In this document: in pieces, positions 1-13,393 of the stretch
Layout: every line of letters begins with the position of its first letter
Position numbering within the stretch: the stretch's first letter is position 1
Origin: Sphagnum compactum
Lineage: Eukaryota > Bryophyta > Sphagnopsida > Sphagnales
Direction: 5' to 3'
Assembly: GCA_965153455.1 (NCBI GenBank)
Contig: OZ234493.1
Location: 17,598,213 to 17,662,212, forward strand
Length of the DNA stretch: 64,000 nucleotides
Made by a program: the position numbers and the translations under genes
The notes under the pieces: model-generated
Databases searched by the model: none
Seen by the model: the letters and a program-made list of their open reading frames with translations, nothing else
Told to the model about the DNA's origin: nothing

Positions 1-2034
1 TACTACTATACAGCTTTCTTTCTCAGTCTCAAAACAGACCAAGAATGCCTCCATGTATTCTGGAGGGCCACTTTCTCTCATCTGTGCAGTGTGGACCAAG
101 AAGAAGGGATCATGAGTTTGGACCAAAAGGATTCAAATTGCAGTTTACCTGGTCTTGGCATCTAATGTAAATGCTATGCCCAACACCAGGTACTATCATA
201 TGTGATCACCATGAAGCATAAGTAGCACTCCACAAACTGGCAAGTGACCAGTATACACGTTCTACCATAGTTACTGCTGCTGGTCTTGCCAATTTGGTGG
301 CTTCATATTAGAAAGGTGGCCAGCCATAGCAGGTTTTCTACTGCAGCTATCCAGGGCAGAGCACAACAGCTCTCAATTCTCATTTGCCAATTGTTGTCTT
401 TTGATGACTTCACAGAGAAACAGTGTGGGGTAGATAAAAAAAACAGTCTGCTACTTTTCGTGTTGGTTGTCACTAATGAAATTCACAAACGGTGAAGTTT
501 GTTTGTTTGTGTTTCTTTTGGTGGAGGTGGAAAGTGGCATATGGAACATGGAAACAGAATGCAAGGGTCCTTGTGTATGTGATTGAAGCAACTGCATCAC
601 AATGCTTATAAACTGCACCTAGGAATATGCATTCCAGGACACTGGGTTTTCTATGTTGATGGATATTTTGCAATCACTGCTGGTAACTGTCTTGTGCTCC
701 TCCTTTTGTCACCTACTTTCACCCATCCAAGGTCACCACAATTCCCATGCAGGGGAGATTCAATGTCGTCTTGTAGCATGCCAAGATTGGCATGCTTTTT
801 TTTTGCACAAAACCAACCGTCCATAACCAGACAGCCAAAAATGGTGTTCATCCATAAGAATTCAGGCATGCTTCTCTATTTGTTTCTACCTAATGAAGAA
901 ATGTGGTGATTTCTATCAAAATTTTATTGATAATCTGGCAATATAGAAGCCCACCAAATCAGAGATTTTAGCACTTTGTATTTCTTTTTCGAATTCACCA
1001 CATCATGTATTTTGCACTAATAAAACTGTCCATTCCTAGTATTTCTGTAAGGGTGGATATAACTACAGAAGCTAAAACAAATTAGAACAACTCAACTACT
1101 CAGGAATCAAAATTTTACAAACAAGATTTGAACTAAACAAAATAATCAAGGAATTTATTTATTTTGAAACCTGTTATGGGTCAAGGATGAATGTCAGAAA
1201 AAAACATTAAAGTTTAATTTTTGGATTACCGGGATTGTTATTTGTACTATTTCCATTGTAATGTTTTGGATCTTTTCCTGTTCAAAATTGCATACATATG
1301 CAAGGCTTGAGTTTTCAAGTTACACCACATCAGGTCAGTTTGGCATTTATGCATCGAATTGAACACCCAAATGCATGTGCAATTCTTCAACACAAAAACA
1401 ATTTTCCCAACAACACTGTATTGGCATGCAAAAGTTAAGATTGGGGGCACCTACCAGGAATCAAAGGACAGAGACAATCTCAATGTTGTCTTTGATCTGT
1501 TTGGAGGAGAAAATGAACATGCATATTCAATTTACCCACACACACCTCCACTTCTCTTCCGCACACAATGGTGATGTTGAGACATCACTTTTTTCACATT
1601 CAAACAACAATAGTAGGGTCTCTGGTACAGACTGTGACAATGCCACAGATATTCAAGGTTTCACTTCAATATGGATATAACTAGGTCTTCTAGAATTGGT
1701 AATTCTCGTTGCTATAGACGTAGTCTTCCATACTTATGAAGCTGCAGAGGACAGTTTCACATTTAACAAATTGAAGGTAAAATGTTGTCATTTCCCGAAT
1801 GACATAGTATAAACCAGTGCACTCGTCGTTGCAAATTAGACTTTAAAGTCATTATCTGCTACAGCTTTACGGTTTAAACAATTGAGGCAGAAAATGGTGT
1901 TATCTGTCAATTGCATATGTACAAACAATCTGCTTTTTGCCTACTGAATGCTAATGAGGAAAACTCAAGCAAACTACATCAATCCATATGTACACAAGCA
2001 GGCATGTTTTCTTTGTCAAAGGTTTACCCTTTCA
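1..2034. other. Flanking DNA downstream of the FYVE-SYLF gene, no gene recognised
   Basis: No open frame here resembles a protein family I know, and I see no splice-linked exon chain on either strand. The part nearest position 2034 should hold the 3' untranslated region of the minus-strand FYVE-SYLF gene. TTTATT words at about 1151-1160 would read AATAAA on the minus strand and could be a poly(A) signal, but this is weak. Confidence 0.5.
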
Positions 2035-5000
2035 TCAGTTTGCAAAAAGCTGTCCAAGTGCATTGTAAAGGGGAGTGGCAGCTCTAGGTGGTGGGACTTC
2101 TCCCATCAAAATATCAATGGCAGTAATACTCGAATTGCCATAAAACCGTCCATTGGTTGAAGAACGAGTGGCCACCACATTGCCTTCCAAAGAGCATCCA
2201 ACAAATGCGCCTACACAAGTCAAGAAAATGTGTCAGAGAATCAAGCATTTTGAAAACTGCCATGAAAGCCTTTGGAGTCCCTAACATATTTTTTGTATAG
2301 TCCCTGCCTCCTGAGAAACAAATTTCATTGCAGGGCCACAAATCCTGGGATCAACATTTCAGGAGATACAAGCTGTTACAGAAATCAACTATGCCTTCAC
2401 TACACAGATTATGATTTTCTCAAAAAAAACGTAACTTTATAAACAAAACAAAGAGGTAAAAATCAAGAGACCAAGGCTCATTCTACAACATTATTGTGAT
2501 GAGAAACCTCAAGCTGACCCTTCAGTTTAGCTTGCCTGGTGGACGTAAAAGGAATGTTTGGGCAAGAGAACCCAAAAAGCACATAATGTATCAATGAACT
2601 TTCAAGCTGTCAGAAACTGTTTTGGAAGATAGGAAAAACTTCATGTGGGAATAAAATGTACTGAATATATGTGATCAAAAAAACTGTTCACTGACTCACT
2701 GACTCCAGCTACATGACAATACAAATGTGGTGGGATTCAGTAGCTGTCAGGGTGCTGAGTTAGAGTCTAGATTTTTCTTTCCAAATGAACATTCCTGTGT
2801 GAGTCATTTCAAAACACTTGCCTGAGAGTCACCAGGATGAATGACAACAGCATTGAGCCCATTATCTATCATATTTAGAAAAGTACAATTGACATTTTAT
2901 GGTCCATATCAAATCTCACCTTTGCTGCGGCTATAGGTATAGCAAGCGGTAGTCCCTCCATCACCTGCCCGCAAATCAGCTTCAGCAACTCTGCCTATTG
3001 GACCTGCTGCAATGCTAAGGCCAGCACCCATAGCCAAATGGACCTTCCCACTGAATGCTTTCACAGCCTCCACATTCCGCAACACTATGATGAAATCTGT
3101 CAACTCCCCACCTGCCTGCAAGATCCAGAAGGGTGTACATATCCATCACCACACAGCCCTCCATGGTCACCATACCAAGTCTCGTACAAAATAATTATAT
3201 CATCAGAGAAATGTCTCCACGAAAACACTATGTACATAACTGTTATGTCAGTTCCAGTCAAAAACAAACACAACAAAAATGTGTACAGTTATAGCATTGT
3301 GACTGTCACTCACAAAGTATTAGACCCTCACCTTCATTGTGGATGGCAGTGACTAGCTGCCATTACTCCATTGACCTCAACAGCTCCTGACAATGGTTGT
3401 AGATCAGTATATAATAGTCTGCTAAAAATTTGGGTAAACAATTCTAAAAAACTCTGCTCCTAAATTTCAGTTGCATTTCCAAAGGAATGGGAAGCTATGC
3501 TACCCAACATCATAACATAGCATCCAGTGTATTATCGTAGATGTATTGCATGACCTCAAACATCCATTACATCTGTAACCACTAGACTCTGAATGGTACA
3601 CCAATTGTGAAAGAGAGGGTCACGGAGATCATGTGTGCTTGAATAAACTTTTTCACCTCTTCAACAAAAGTACAAGAATCTCATAATTTTGTACGACCCA
3701 CTGTCACAAGATAGTATAGCAAGTCCTACGGACCCTGTGATAAAGAGGTGTTATCTATTGTCTTTCCCACACTGGAGATGGTTTGTACCCCTTCTATGCC
3801 AGAAATGACATAAGATGGACATCTCTAGCACATTACTAGTCGAAGACAAAGGAACAAGAGTGCAACTTGGCTATGGTCATTTCTTTATTCAGGTCCAATA
3901 TGTCTTTCACTGGACATAAGTGATGTGTCCACGAGTCCATAACAGACATGTCTTACGCTACGCCCACAGCTGATTTAACCATACCAGCATGCTTTTGAAA
4001 TTGTCATGGAGGACTATTATACAACCCTACTCAAGAAAAACAACTGCATGATAACAGACTGCCACATTGCAAGGAAATGTGAGAACTACAAACCTGAGCG
4101 CCCCAACCAAGACCACAGGAGGCAATAGCAGATGGTGCAGACCACGTGCCATCACTTTTGCGCGCCACCACTAGGCCTGTTCCCATCTTATAGGTGACCA
4201 TGAGCCCCACCTTCAAGACAGTTAAAATTGCCAGCCCTTTTGCTCCATCCAACACAGCATCAGGAATAGACTTATCAGGACCTTCTCCAACCTGCAAAGC
4301 AACATCATTGTCCAGCAAATACATGCATGTCAAATCCTAGAGAATTTCTTTGTCTTTGACCTTTGCTGTGAATTTGGATCTGTGTTACTGCCACTGGTTC
4401 ACTACCACAAAGAAGGAAATTAAGTAGGCATGTCTGCAGAGACCTGCTGTAATTAAGTCCTTGTAATGCCCTAACAAGCTTCTTCAAACACCATAGGTGT
4501 GAGTGTGAGTGGTTTCACAACCACAAACCTACCATATAGTAGCTGCGGAGGCTATTAGTTGCCTTGTAAATTTCATGCTCCATGGTAAGGCCAAGAGGAC
4601 TATTAATCCAAGCCCGCATACAACTCATATCAGTAACGTCATAAACCGCTGATTGGGCAGCATTGCTCACTCGGTCAACCAAAAACTGTTGAATGGGCTC
4701 TAACCTTTCCCAGCAAACATCACAAACTCTTTGTGGGTCTCGCTCCTGAAATTTCACAGGTAACAAACTCCGTCCAGAGGAGCACCTCCGACAGAAGATG
4801 CCTCCACAAAACCGACAATGATGCCGGCCACATGACAATGCCCGGAAATTTGTTGAACACTGCATGCAAGCTGATGCAGCACTGTCAGGTACCCACTCTG
4901 GAGGTTCTGCATCAAAAACTTCCCGTCGAGCATGAACATCAAGATCAGAACCTGTAATAAAAGGTGGTGCACTTGGAGTGTGACAATGGGCCAATGGATA

Positions 5001-5762
5001 CTCTGGTGTAACCTACACAAATCAACAGAAGTTCATGTGAGTTACATGAGAATGTGCACAGACATGACATGTGCTAAACAGCTGAACATATTGAAGATGT
5101 CTTGGAGATTTGAACAGTCTTTTCAAAGATTCAACTCCAAGCCAACATGCCTGAAATCCAATAGTGTCTGAATGGATGATAGGATGCAGTCCAAGCTTAG
5201 GCACTCAAAGATGCAGCTTTTGGAAGCAGAAAAACATCAGGTGAAAGCATGATACCAGTCCACTCCTTGAAGAGTATCGGTGTGAAAGCTCTGGCCATGT
5301 TTGTGTGGACATATCTTCATTACTCATCTGTGGCGCATTCCTCCCAGCAATAATTTGTATAAAGCCATTCAATACATTCCACAGGTTCACTTCTGGAAGT
5401 GAATCCCGTGCTTCGTCATACTCAGCCCGATCTGTAAACCACCCACCATCTTCTGCAAATGCATTGCGCCCTTGTGAAACTGAACCTACTCCTGCAAGCC
5501 TGTTGGGTGGTACTGAGACTGGAATCCATGCCCCTGTTTCTTCAGGGAGAGGGAAGTCATAGATTAGTCGCCGGTTTTGAGACCTTGCTCTTGGGTCTCT
5601 TATTGCGAAAGTTGGTGAATTGAACTCCAAAGAAGCCGATTGTTGCTCAGAATCTCCTTTGGATCTGACAGCTTCACCAGTCCAACTCCTTGAAGACCAA
5701 TCATATTCAATCCCCACAACTGGAGTTCTTGAACCATAGACTATTGACTCACCTTCCTCCAT
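2035..5762 (-). CDS. FYVE zinc-finger plus SYLF-domain protein, 518 aa
   Basis: Five coding exons on the minus strand: 5762-5256, 5012-4533, 4291-4094, 3115-2920, 2210-2035 (1557 nt with stop). The start ATG at 5762 is the first in the open frame and follows a 5'UTR acceptor (TTTCAG at about 5790). Residues 1-200 are low-complexity and probably disordered. A FYVE finger spans about 209-270: it has a WVPD motif, a GRHHCRFCGG basic patch and paired cysteines ending in VCDVCWERL. About 313-518 is a SYLF (DUF500/Ysc84) domain, with SDGTWSAPSAI, AAGPIGR and YSRSKG motifs. FYVE fingers bind phosphatidylinositol-3-phosphate on endosomes. SYLF domains bind phosphoinositides and, in the Ysc84/SH3YL1 families, actin. 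The domain order matches plant FYVE-SYLF proteins such as Arabidopsis At3g43230. A role in endosomal trafficking is inferred. Nothing looks broken; the family assignment is firm, while exon edges are read by eye. Confidence 0.92.
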
Positions 5763-6975
5763 GTTTCAGCTGTCAACAAGAATCTACCTGAAACAATAAA
5801 GCAAGCAGCAGCTTGTTAACACAGTTTGTGCCCAGTGTGATTTTGTTGTTGTGTACGATCCAAGGCTCCCACGGACATATTTTGCTCATATGATTCAACA
5901 CTCATTGATGATGATGATAAGCAGCTCTGCAATTCTACTCGCATAACCATGCCTGTCTGTTAATGAAATATTTCACCTGTCACAAATAGATCTGGAGTTT
6001 CAGACTCAAATGTACAGAACCCTAGAGTGACAGGTACCACTTACTAGGACCATTTCATACTTGTAGCAGAAGTCTCTCGACATAAGGGTTACAACTTAGA
6101 AGGTCTCACTCTCTTGTCATGATGATGTGGCTACATGCGCTGCTTAACCCTAAGGTCTGAGGGCTTGCAAAATGAGTACATACTCCACAACAACAACAAC
6201 AAACTTTTCCATCGTTCTTCAAGGTAAGGAAGTTGTTAGAAGAATTGCTGCTTTTTGACCTACAAAAACTCGAAACTTACAGAATATAATCAAGCATAAC
6301 GCTACTATGGCTCATGAAAGCGACTCCGCTCTCTCATTCCCCAAACCCTAATAATAGCAGCTCGCCATTTCTTACCACTTTTTGACCTCTCCATGCCAAA
6401 AAAATTCTACCGTTGCACACAATGAAACCCTGGTGGAGCAAATCAATTCATCAAACTGTTTTTTTTTTAATGGAAAAACAAAGCTCGGAGAGCTCTTGAC
6501 CACAACCCCCGCAAAGGAACACAAAACAGAACATGAATCTCCATCCTAAAGAACTCTCAAACTTTCAAGAAACGGCGTACGAAGACCATTAAGAAGAAGG
6601 AAAGAAGAAAAAAACCTTGGTGGCGTATGAGATAGAAAAAAAAGTCGCAGAAAAATTAGGTGATTCTCTCGAATTTGCCCACTCGACAATAGCAATCAAG
6701 CGTGGTGGACTCTCCGGAAACTTGCGAAATCTCCTGGTTGGCGAGCGAGCGAGAGAGAACCCAAAGTTCCGTCCCTCTTGCGGGGTAGAGAGAGAGCAGG
6801 CCAGCGAAGGAAAAAGAGGAACAACAAGGGAAAGATAGAAAGCAAACACGCGAGAGAGAGAAAGGGAATTCGTCTTCAGAAGGACGTCGATCGCACACGG
6901 GAGGAGAAGCAATGGAGTGCTGGAGAAGAGACGAAAAGACGAACAGAACCGCCGGCAGGTATCACGCCGTGACAA
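5763..6975 (-). promoter_or_regulatory. 5' leader and probable promoter of the FYVE-SYLF gene, with a leader intron
   Basis: Read on the minus strand, about 6900-6780 is strongly CT-rich, as in many plant leaders. A candidate donor (CCAAG|GTTTTTTT) lies at about 6617, and an acceptor (TTTCAG) sits just before the coding exon at about 5790. I infer a non-coding first exon of about 6900-6618 and a leader intron of about 6617-5791. The transcription start and core promoter cannot be fixed by eye. The open frames here are short and composition-driven. Confidence 0.45.
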
Positions 6976-6989
6976 CCCCAGCGTCTGGC

Positions 6990-7115
6990 GGTTCCTTGGA
7001 TTTTTAAAGGATCGCCGGTTCCGGTTCTTTTAATTTTAAAGAATCGCCCGTTCCGGTTCTTTCGAACCCCTTAAAGAACCGACGGTTTCGTGAAAGAACC
7101 GACGGTTTTCTTGAA
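6990..7115. repeat. Short direct and inverted GGTTCTTT / AAAGAACC repeats
   Basis: The words CCGGTTCTTT and AAAGAACCGACGG each occur more than once in about 120 bases. A perfect hairpin is formed by CGGTTCTTT (7054-7062) and AAAGAACCG (7073-7081) around a 10-base loop. Two imperfect copies of a roughly 33-bp unit also lie in tandem at about 7000-7062. The block sits just upstream of the FYVE-SYLF leader. No function is assigned. Confidence 0.6.
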
Positions 7116-7305
7116 AGAACCAAATCAAATAACTTATCAAGATCACCTCCAAGTCACCTCTCTCTTGAGCTATTTCTGCCTTTTTCATTTGATTTCATCA
7201 AAGACACACCAAACTCTTATCACACGAGTGAGGGCAACCCGTGGCTACGCCACTCCAGCCACCCGTGGCACCTCGCCGGGGCCCCCGCAGCGGCTGCCCT
7301 GGCCT

Positions 7306-7640
7306 CTCCTACCTACCTTCCTACCTACCTACCTACCTACCTACCTTGACTTCTCACCCTGCTTTTCTACCTGCCTATCTGGCTCTCCTTCCTTCCTACC
7401 TATCTACCTACCTTGTGTTCTTACCCACAATTTCCACCTACCTGGCTGGCTCTCCTTTCTTCTTAGCTACCTACCTTGTCTCCCTACCCACCTTTTTTAC
7501 CTACCTGGCTGCCTCTCCTTCCTACCTACCTATCTTGTCTTCTTACTCACTTTTTCTACCTACCTGGCTACCTCTCCTTCCTACCTCTTTTTCACACCTA
7601 CCTACCTGCCTACCTACCTACCTCCCTTCTTTTCCTACCA
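7306..7640. repeat. CTAC/CCTA microsatellite array with a higher-order unit of about 62 bp
   Basis: The tract is built from CTAC/CCTA words. Inside it a longer unit recurs about four times between 7365 and 7600: CTACCTGGCT, CTCTCCTTCCT, a run of CTAC words, then CTTGT.TTCTTAC.CAC.TTT. Several plus-strand frames stay open because the 4-bp unit lacks stops, not because they code. Confidence 0.85.
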
Positions 7641-7688
7641 ACTGTCTGTACCAACCAAAAATTTAAGGCAGTTAAGTAGGTAGGTTTA

Positions 7689-7983
7689 ACTTTTAATATA
7701 TTAGACTGCCCTGCCCGCATTTTTTTGTCTAGACGGACAGACAGACACCTTATGGGAACAAACTGGAAACATGGTGCCAACATCCCAATCCCAAAAAAAA
7801 AAAAAAAAATCTCACACCCCCCGCCCCGCCCTCCCGCCCTCCAACAACAAAATGGGCAAAAACTGGGCTCTCTCGGGTGCGCATGTTGTTAATAACTTTT
7901 ATTATGTCTGCCCTGCCCGCAATATTTTGGACAGACAGACAGACAGACAGACACCATGTTAGCTTTAATATATAAGATTGCAC
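7689..7983. repeat. Pair of GACA-bearing repeats of about 60 bp, about 200 bp apart
   Basis: The word CTGCCCTGCCCGCA followed by (GACA)n and ACACC occurs at 7704-7750 and again at 7906-7955. A second word, CTTTAATATATAAGATTGC and a variant, sits before the first copy (about 7689) and after the second (about 7965). The order is therefore A-B then B-A. This could be the two ends of a small decayed element, but no clear terminal repeat or target duplication is visible. Confidence 0.5.
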
Positions 7984-7989
7984 TCTTCG

Positions 7990-8445
7990 AACCAGATTCC
8001 TGACTCCACAGAAACACATGACGAAACACCATGACACTCATACAAATTTCCAACCAAAAACCCATAACCCTTGTACACAATCACAACAAAAATGCTCTCA
8101 CCCACCCATCACACATTAGACTCCATGGCAACAGAAGCTAGGGCACAATTCAACATCATGCGATGACCCTCAAATCATGCAATTGTGGAAACATTGCTAA
8201 AGAACCCCCAGAGTTCTCGCCAATGCACGTCTCGTTCCCAAAACATACTCACTTCCACTCATCTCTCTTAAACAAACCCATTGACATTGACAAGTGGAAT
8301 TAACGCAGGCAAGCTCTTCACCCCTTATGGCTTTTCATCACATGCCAATGCCTCTAAAGAATCTAACATTACTCCTAGTCAACAGTTCTAAATCCTCCAC
8401 GTAGCATAAAGAAAACAAAGAATCCAAAATCACAGACTATCCATT
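7990..8445. other. Intergenic spacer, nothing recognised
   Basis: A-rich and C-rich non-coding sequence between the GACA repeats and the retrotransposon. It ends in CCATT (8441-8445), the left target-site duplication of the element that follows. Confidence 0.5.
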
Positions 8446-8633
8446 TGTAAAATGTTTTATTCAAAGTAAAGAGTTGTACACACAAAAACTCACTGTTGGG
8501 AACAAAACAATTCATGGGAGAGATAACCCATGCAAATTATATATAAAACTATTGCACTAAGAATAAAAGTACACACTAAAACTTGATAAAATTAATCTAA
8601 CTAATGATGAGGTCTTGACCAAATCATCCTACA
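8446..8633 (-). repeat. 3' LTR of the copia element
   Basis: This 188-bp copy begins TGTAAAATG and ends ATCCTACA on the plus strand. It is about 87% identical by eye to 13408-13597. In element sense it begins TGTAGGAT and ends TTTTACA. Confidence 0.92.
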
Positions 8634-8646
8634 CCCCCTCTTGCTC
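8634..8646 (-). other. Polypurine tract of the copia element
   Basis: On the minus strand GAGCAAGAGGGGG directly precedes the 3' LTR, where plus-strand DNA synthesis is primed in copia elements. Position and base content support the call. Confidence 0.75.
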
Positions 8647-8899
8647 ATGGCAGCATTAAACTCTATTTTATAACGACAAATATTGTGTTGGATAGAAAAG
8701 CACAAAAAAAATTAATTTATTATTATTATTATTATTATTATTTATAAAGGAAATTAAAATTCACCTCATCCCCTCTAAATCCAAGAATAGGACTACATAA
8801 TTTTCATACAATTCGGCATATGCAGTTTGTCTCATCTAGTCTCAAATTTGGTCCGTCCCACTACCTTCATGAGTAGATCCACTAGTTGGTCAATAGTAA

Positions 8900-11800
8900 G
8901 AATGTAATCAACATCCTCGTTCAACTTGTTGGCATGCAAAATGCCAATCTTTCTCAAAGTGTTTAAATTTGTCGTGGAAAACAAGATTCTTAGTAAATTT
9001 TATTGCACTTTGATTATCACACTTGAGAATGGTTAGGCCAACAAATCCAAAGCCAATATCATCAAGTAGCCCATGAAGCCATAGTCCTTCACAAGCACAA
9101 TTAGACAAGGTTCAGTACTCGACTTCACAACTAGATTTAGCAATCATAGTCTGCTTTTGGGTCTTCCATGAAATGGGAGAGAATCCAAGCATGAAGATGT
9201 AAGTGCTTTTGGAACATTGATCATCCACATTTTGAACAAAATCAACATCAATGTAACTGCGCAATGTGTTCTCTTCCCCTTCTATGTAATAGATTCCACA
9301 TGAAGGGTAACAACAGAAATAACGAAAGATAAAAAACATTGTTTGAAGATGGGCAACTTCAAGTGCTTGCATGTATCGACTAATGACATTGACAACATAG
9401 GCAATGTTGAAATGCATGTGAAAAAAATATAAAAGCTTACCCACAAGTTGTCAATATGGAGTGGGATCAACAAGAGCAGTGTCCATGACACGTTTGAAAA
9501 TAACTCCTTCATGGATAGGCACATAAGTTGGGCGACAATCCAACATTTGGGCTTTGCAAAGAATGGTGAGACAAAAGTTTGTTTGATGCAAAAGAAAGTT
9601 GTGATGTGTTCATTAAAATTAAACACCAAGATAACGTTGAATGTTCGACCAAGTTTCGTCATGGCAAATTCAGTCCTTAGAGCAGAAACGATGGTTTGGA
9701 GCAAGGCATGATTGCTACCAATGATGAGTAAATCATCAACATAGAGAATCAACAAGACTATAGAGGAAGTAGTAGCAAGAATGTAGAGGTTGCATTAGCA
9801 TCACTTTTGCAAAGGCCAATGTGGCAAAAATATTGGTCAATGTGAGTATACCAAGAGTATACCAAGCTCGAGGGCTTTGACATAGCCATAAAGATCGCAT
9901 CAAAGGTGACAAAGCTTTTGCTCTTGTCTAGGCATGATAAATCCTTCTTCATTGAAAAAATCATTCAGAAAGGTTATTTGGACATCAAGATGTTCAATGC
10001 ACCATCCATTGTGTGTGGCAATGGCAACTATTGTACGAATAGTTTCCCATTTGACAACTGGAATGAAGGTTTTTGTGTAATCCAAACTAAGACGTTGTTC
10101 AAAGTTGTGTGTAACTAATCAAACCTTGTATCGGACCCCATCACCAATGACATTTGGTTTTTTCTTGTACACCCAATGAGTTGTGATGGCATGTTTGCCG
10201 AGAAAAAGGTCCTCCAATGTCCATGTTTGAATTGCTAAAATGGAATGGTATTTGTCTTGCATCATAGCTTGTTCGTTATAGGATTTAAAAAAACATTTTG
10301 ATACTAAAGATCTTCGCCATCATCTTCAATAGCACCAATGAACATTTCGGTTGTTGTTTTGAATTCACAAAAAACAACGAAATCTTTGAGCCACTGATTA
10401 AGGTGGCGTTGACGTGAGCATCGTCATAATGACATTGTGTTAATTGGTGTAGAAAATAATATCACTGAAGTTGGTGTTGTTGATTCGGTCGACATCAATG
10501 TGGTACAAGCACCATGGACATTGACAGTGCTAGCACTATTGTTGCCATTGGTTTGGTGAGCACCCTTGATTCCGTTAAAGGATATAGTTGCAAATGTTGG
10601 TGAGAAGTGATGAAGGATGGAAATGTCAAAGCCGGAATAATTGGCGATGATGAATTTGGCAACGGTGACACTAGATCAACACCTCCAGCTGTAACAACCC
10701 ACAGATAATTGAAATCTAGTGTTGAAATTGGTGCAAACACGACACGCAAAGGTGGGTCATTAATGTTATCAAAAACAACAACAATATCATTGTTTTAGAC
10801 GATTGGATTAAAAGTCTCCATAATCTTGACATCTCGAGAAATAATGACCTTGCGAATGGATGGCTAATAGCAACAATAACCTTTGACCTCGTCATCACAT
10901 GATTAGCCAAAAAAAACTCCTTAGGTGTCTTGTCATGGTGAAATTTTGTTGATCTCAAATTTAGCACACAACATGTAGCTTGAATAACTTCTCCCCATAA
11001 GAATTGAAGCAATCCTTTATCAAAGATAAAACATTAAGTGATGTCAAGCAAAGAGCGATTACACCTCTCAGTCACATCATTATGTTGAGGGGTGTATGGT
11101 GTAGTAAATTGTCTTTTGATGCCAACATTAGCACAATAGGTCAAAAAATGGTGTGAAATGTATTCACCATAATTATTTGTCCAAAGTGCAAACTTATTCG
11201 TTGGGAAATACATGTTTCAGCCTCTTGTTAAAAAAGATGAAACTTGTTGAGGACTTCATCTTTGTGAGCCATGAAATACACCCAAGTTTTCCTAGAGTAA
11301 TCGTCGATGACTTGCTCACAAAGTAGCATGTTCTTACCAAACATGGCATTCAAAATGGCCCACACACATCTAAATGGATTAACTACAAATTCTCAATGGC
11401 CCTATTCTTAGTAGCCTTTGAAAATTTAGTGCAAGATTACTTCCCATGCAAATAACATGCACAAGGCCTATTAAAGAGTTTCATAAGGGGTAGTCCAATC
11501 AATGTTCTAGATTAGATCATTTGGTGAAGCCTATCCTTGTGAAAATGGCCAAATCATTTATGCTAGATCTCCCCTTTGGTGAAACCAAAAGGAATAATTA
11601 AATTGACCTCCCCTAAAGGATTGACCATTGTTTGTCCTTAAAGTTGGTAATAAACCTTTTCCATTTCTCTCTCAACAAAAGCAACAAGTTATCTAGTATA
11701 ATGGTTTCATAGAAAATAGCCTTCCAACATAAATTCAACACTATGATTTTTAATAGTGATGAACCCAATAGAGAGCAAATTCTTTTAGATTGTAGGAGAG

Positions 11801-13100
11801 TATAAAACGTGAGGTATACTCTTAACAACACCGTTAGAAAATTGGATATTAACATTGTGAATGCATGCAATGTCATGTCCTTGGCCACTAATTGAACAAA
11901 GGTCGTTGTCGTTCACGTGCTGCATGCTAAAGAAGATTGCAAGATTATCGTTTATAAGGCGAGTGGTTCCAAAATCCAAGTACCATGATGATAATAAAGG
12001 TGGTGGAGACTCAACTTGATTGAGATCAACTGAACAAATAGCCAAAGCATTAGTAATTGTCAAATTGAAATATTTTTGTTCATTAATAGTACCAAGCTTT
12101 TAGTTAGACTAAAGTTCAATTGTGTAGGCTTCAATGTTGTTACCCAAATCGACAAAATCTTCAACCTCCTCTTCAACATTAAGTTTTTCCTCGGAACAAG
12201 AATTTCGTCTACTGCATTAACTTGTCCATGCAATCAATTCCTCTTTTTTTTAAGCTTAAACTCCAAGTCCTTCATTTGGTTAATCATCGCTTGAATTTCA
12301 CATTCACGTTTCAGATGACCCTTTTTACCACAACAATTACAGATGATTGACCTTGGTTGGTTGGTCCCCCGTGGTCTATAACATGGTTGATAATTGTTTG
12401 TTGAATTATGACTAAGTTAGTTTGTGGTTGAAAAAGAGTTGGTGTTTCAACAATTGTTGGAATTCCTTCCTTGTGGCATCGAATGATGATAGTTGTTGTT
12501 CAATCCTCTAAAAACAACATTTGGGTTTTGTCGAATTTGAAGTCAATGATTCCTTGAATCGCCAAATGTATTCTTGTGACCTTCCACCGCAAGTGCCTTT
12601 CCATTGTTTTCTCCAACAAGCTTTAAAACAATCTATTTGTTCAGTAATTTAGCTTCGAAAGCCTCGTAAATTAGAAGTTTATCATTCTTAGTTTACATAT
12701 CTTTGAACATGTCACACTCCTTGGGCAAATTTCAGAGCGTATAATGGAGAATAATATCCTTAGGTAGTGACACTCCAATTTCTTCAAGTTGATTTGCCAC
12801 ATTTTATATTTATGTTAAATGAACATCCATAGTAATATTGTCAATCTTTTTTCAATTGAGAAATTTATCAATTAACATGACTTTTCTATGCACCACATTA
12901 GACTCACAATGATCTTAAGAGCCTTCTAGTAAACAAACGAATCAAAGCATCATTTGAACAAGTTCATAACAAAAAAATTTGCATTATTATTAAATGCACT
13001 CATCGTTTTTTACCATCCAATGATCTCCTGGTCATTAATCGAATTAGCAAATTTGGTCACATAGTAGGAGAACAAGTTGTCTTGTTGAAGTGCATGTTTC
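8900..13100 (-). pseudogene. Decayed gag-pol of the Ty1-copia element
   Basis: The reading frame is broken by stops and shifts, but landmarks appear in order on the minus strand. A CCHC knuckle (CX2CX4HX4C) lies at 12341-12300. At about 12000-11960 there is a protease-like LDFGTT where LDSGAT is usual. At about 11095-11045 the integrase remnant TERCNRSLLDI matches the family's AERKNRTLL region. The reverse-transcriptase core YVDDLLIIGSN lies at about 9745-9710. RNase H shows CDNQSAIKFTKN at about 9030-8990. The altered protease motif and many stops mean no functional polyprotein can be made. Gag upstream of the knuckle is too eroded to delimit. Confidence 0.85.
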
Positions 13101-13393
13101 ATTCTATATGCCCATATGCCATAATTAGATGCCCTTTCCAATTAATAAGCCTCTAGAATTTTTTGGTTCACCACCCATCATAACCATTGTGTGTTGTAGC
13201 GGTTTTTGTTTACTACTAGATCTTATTGGTGTCTCTTGTATGGTCTACTTTCTAGACATTTTAATTAATCTCTCGCAAATAATATAGAATTTCAAGACAA
13301 ACATTGTTATGGGAAGTCACCCACTCACAAGCTACACTCCTTAGCTGGTCACACTAATTTGAGGAAAATATAAGCTCACAATCCTAAATCAAA

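Noticed and set aside
7090-7683. 197-codon plus-strand open frame rich in Tyr-Leu-Pro-Thr
   Set aside because: It is created by the CTAC array, which has no stop codons in several frames at once. There is no start context, motif or homologous family.
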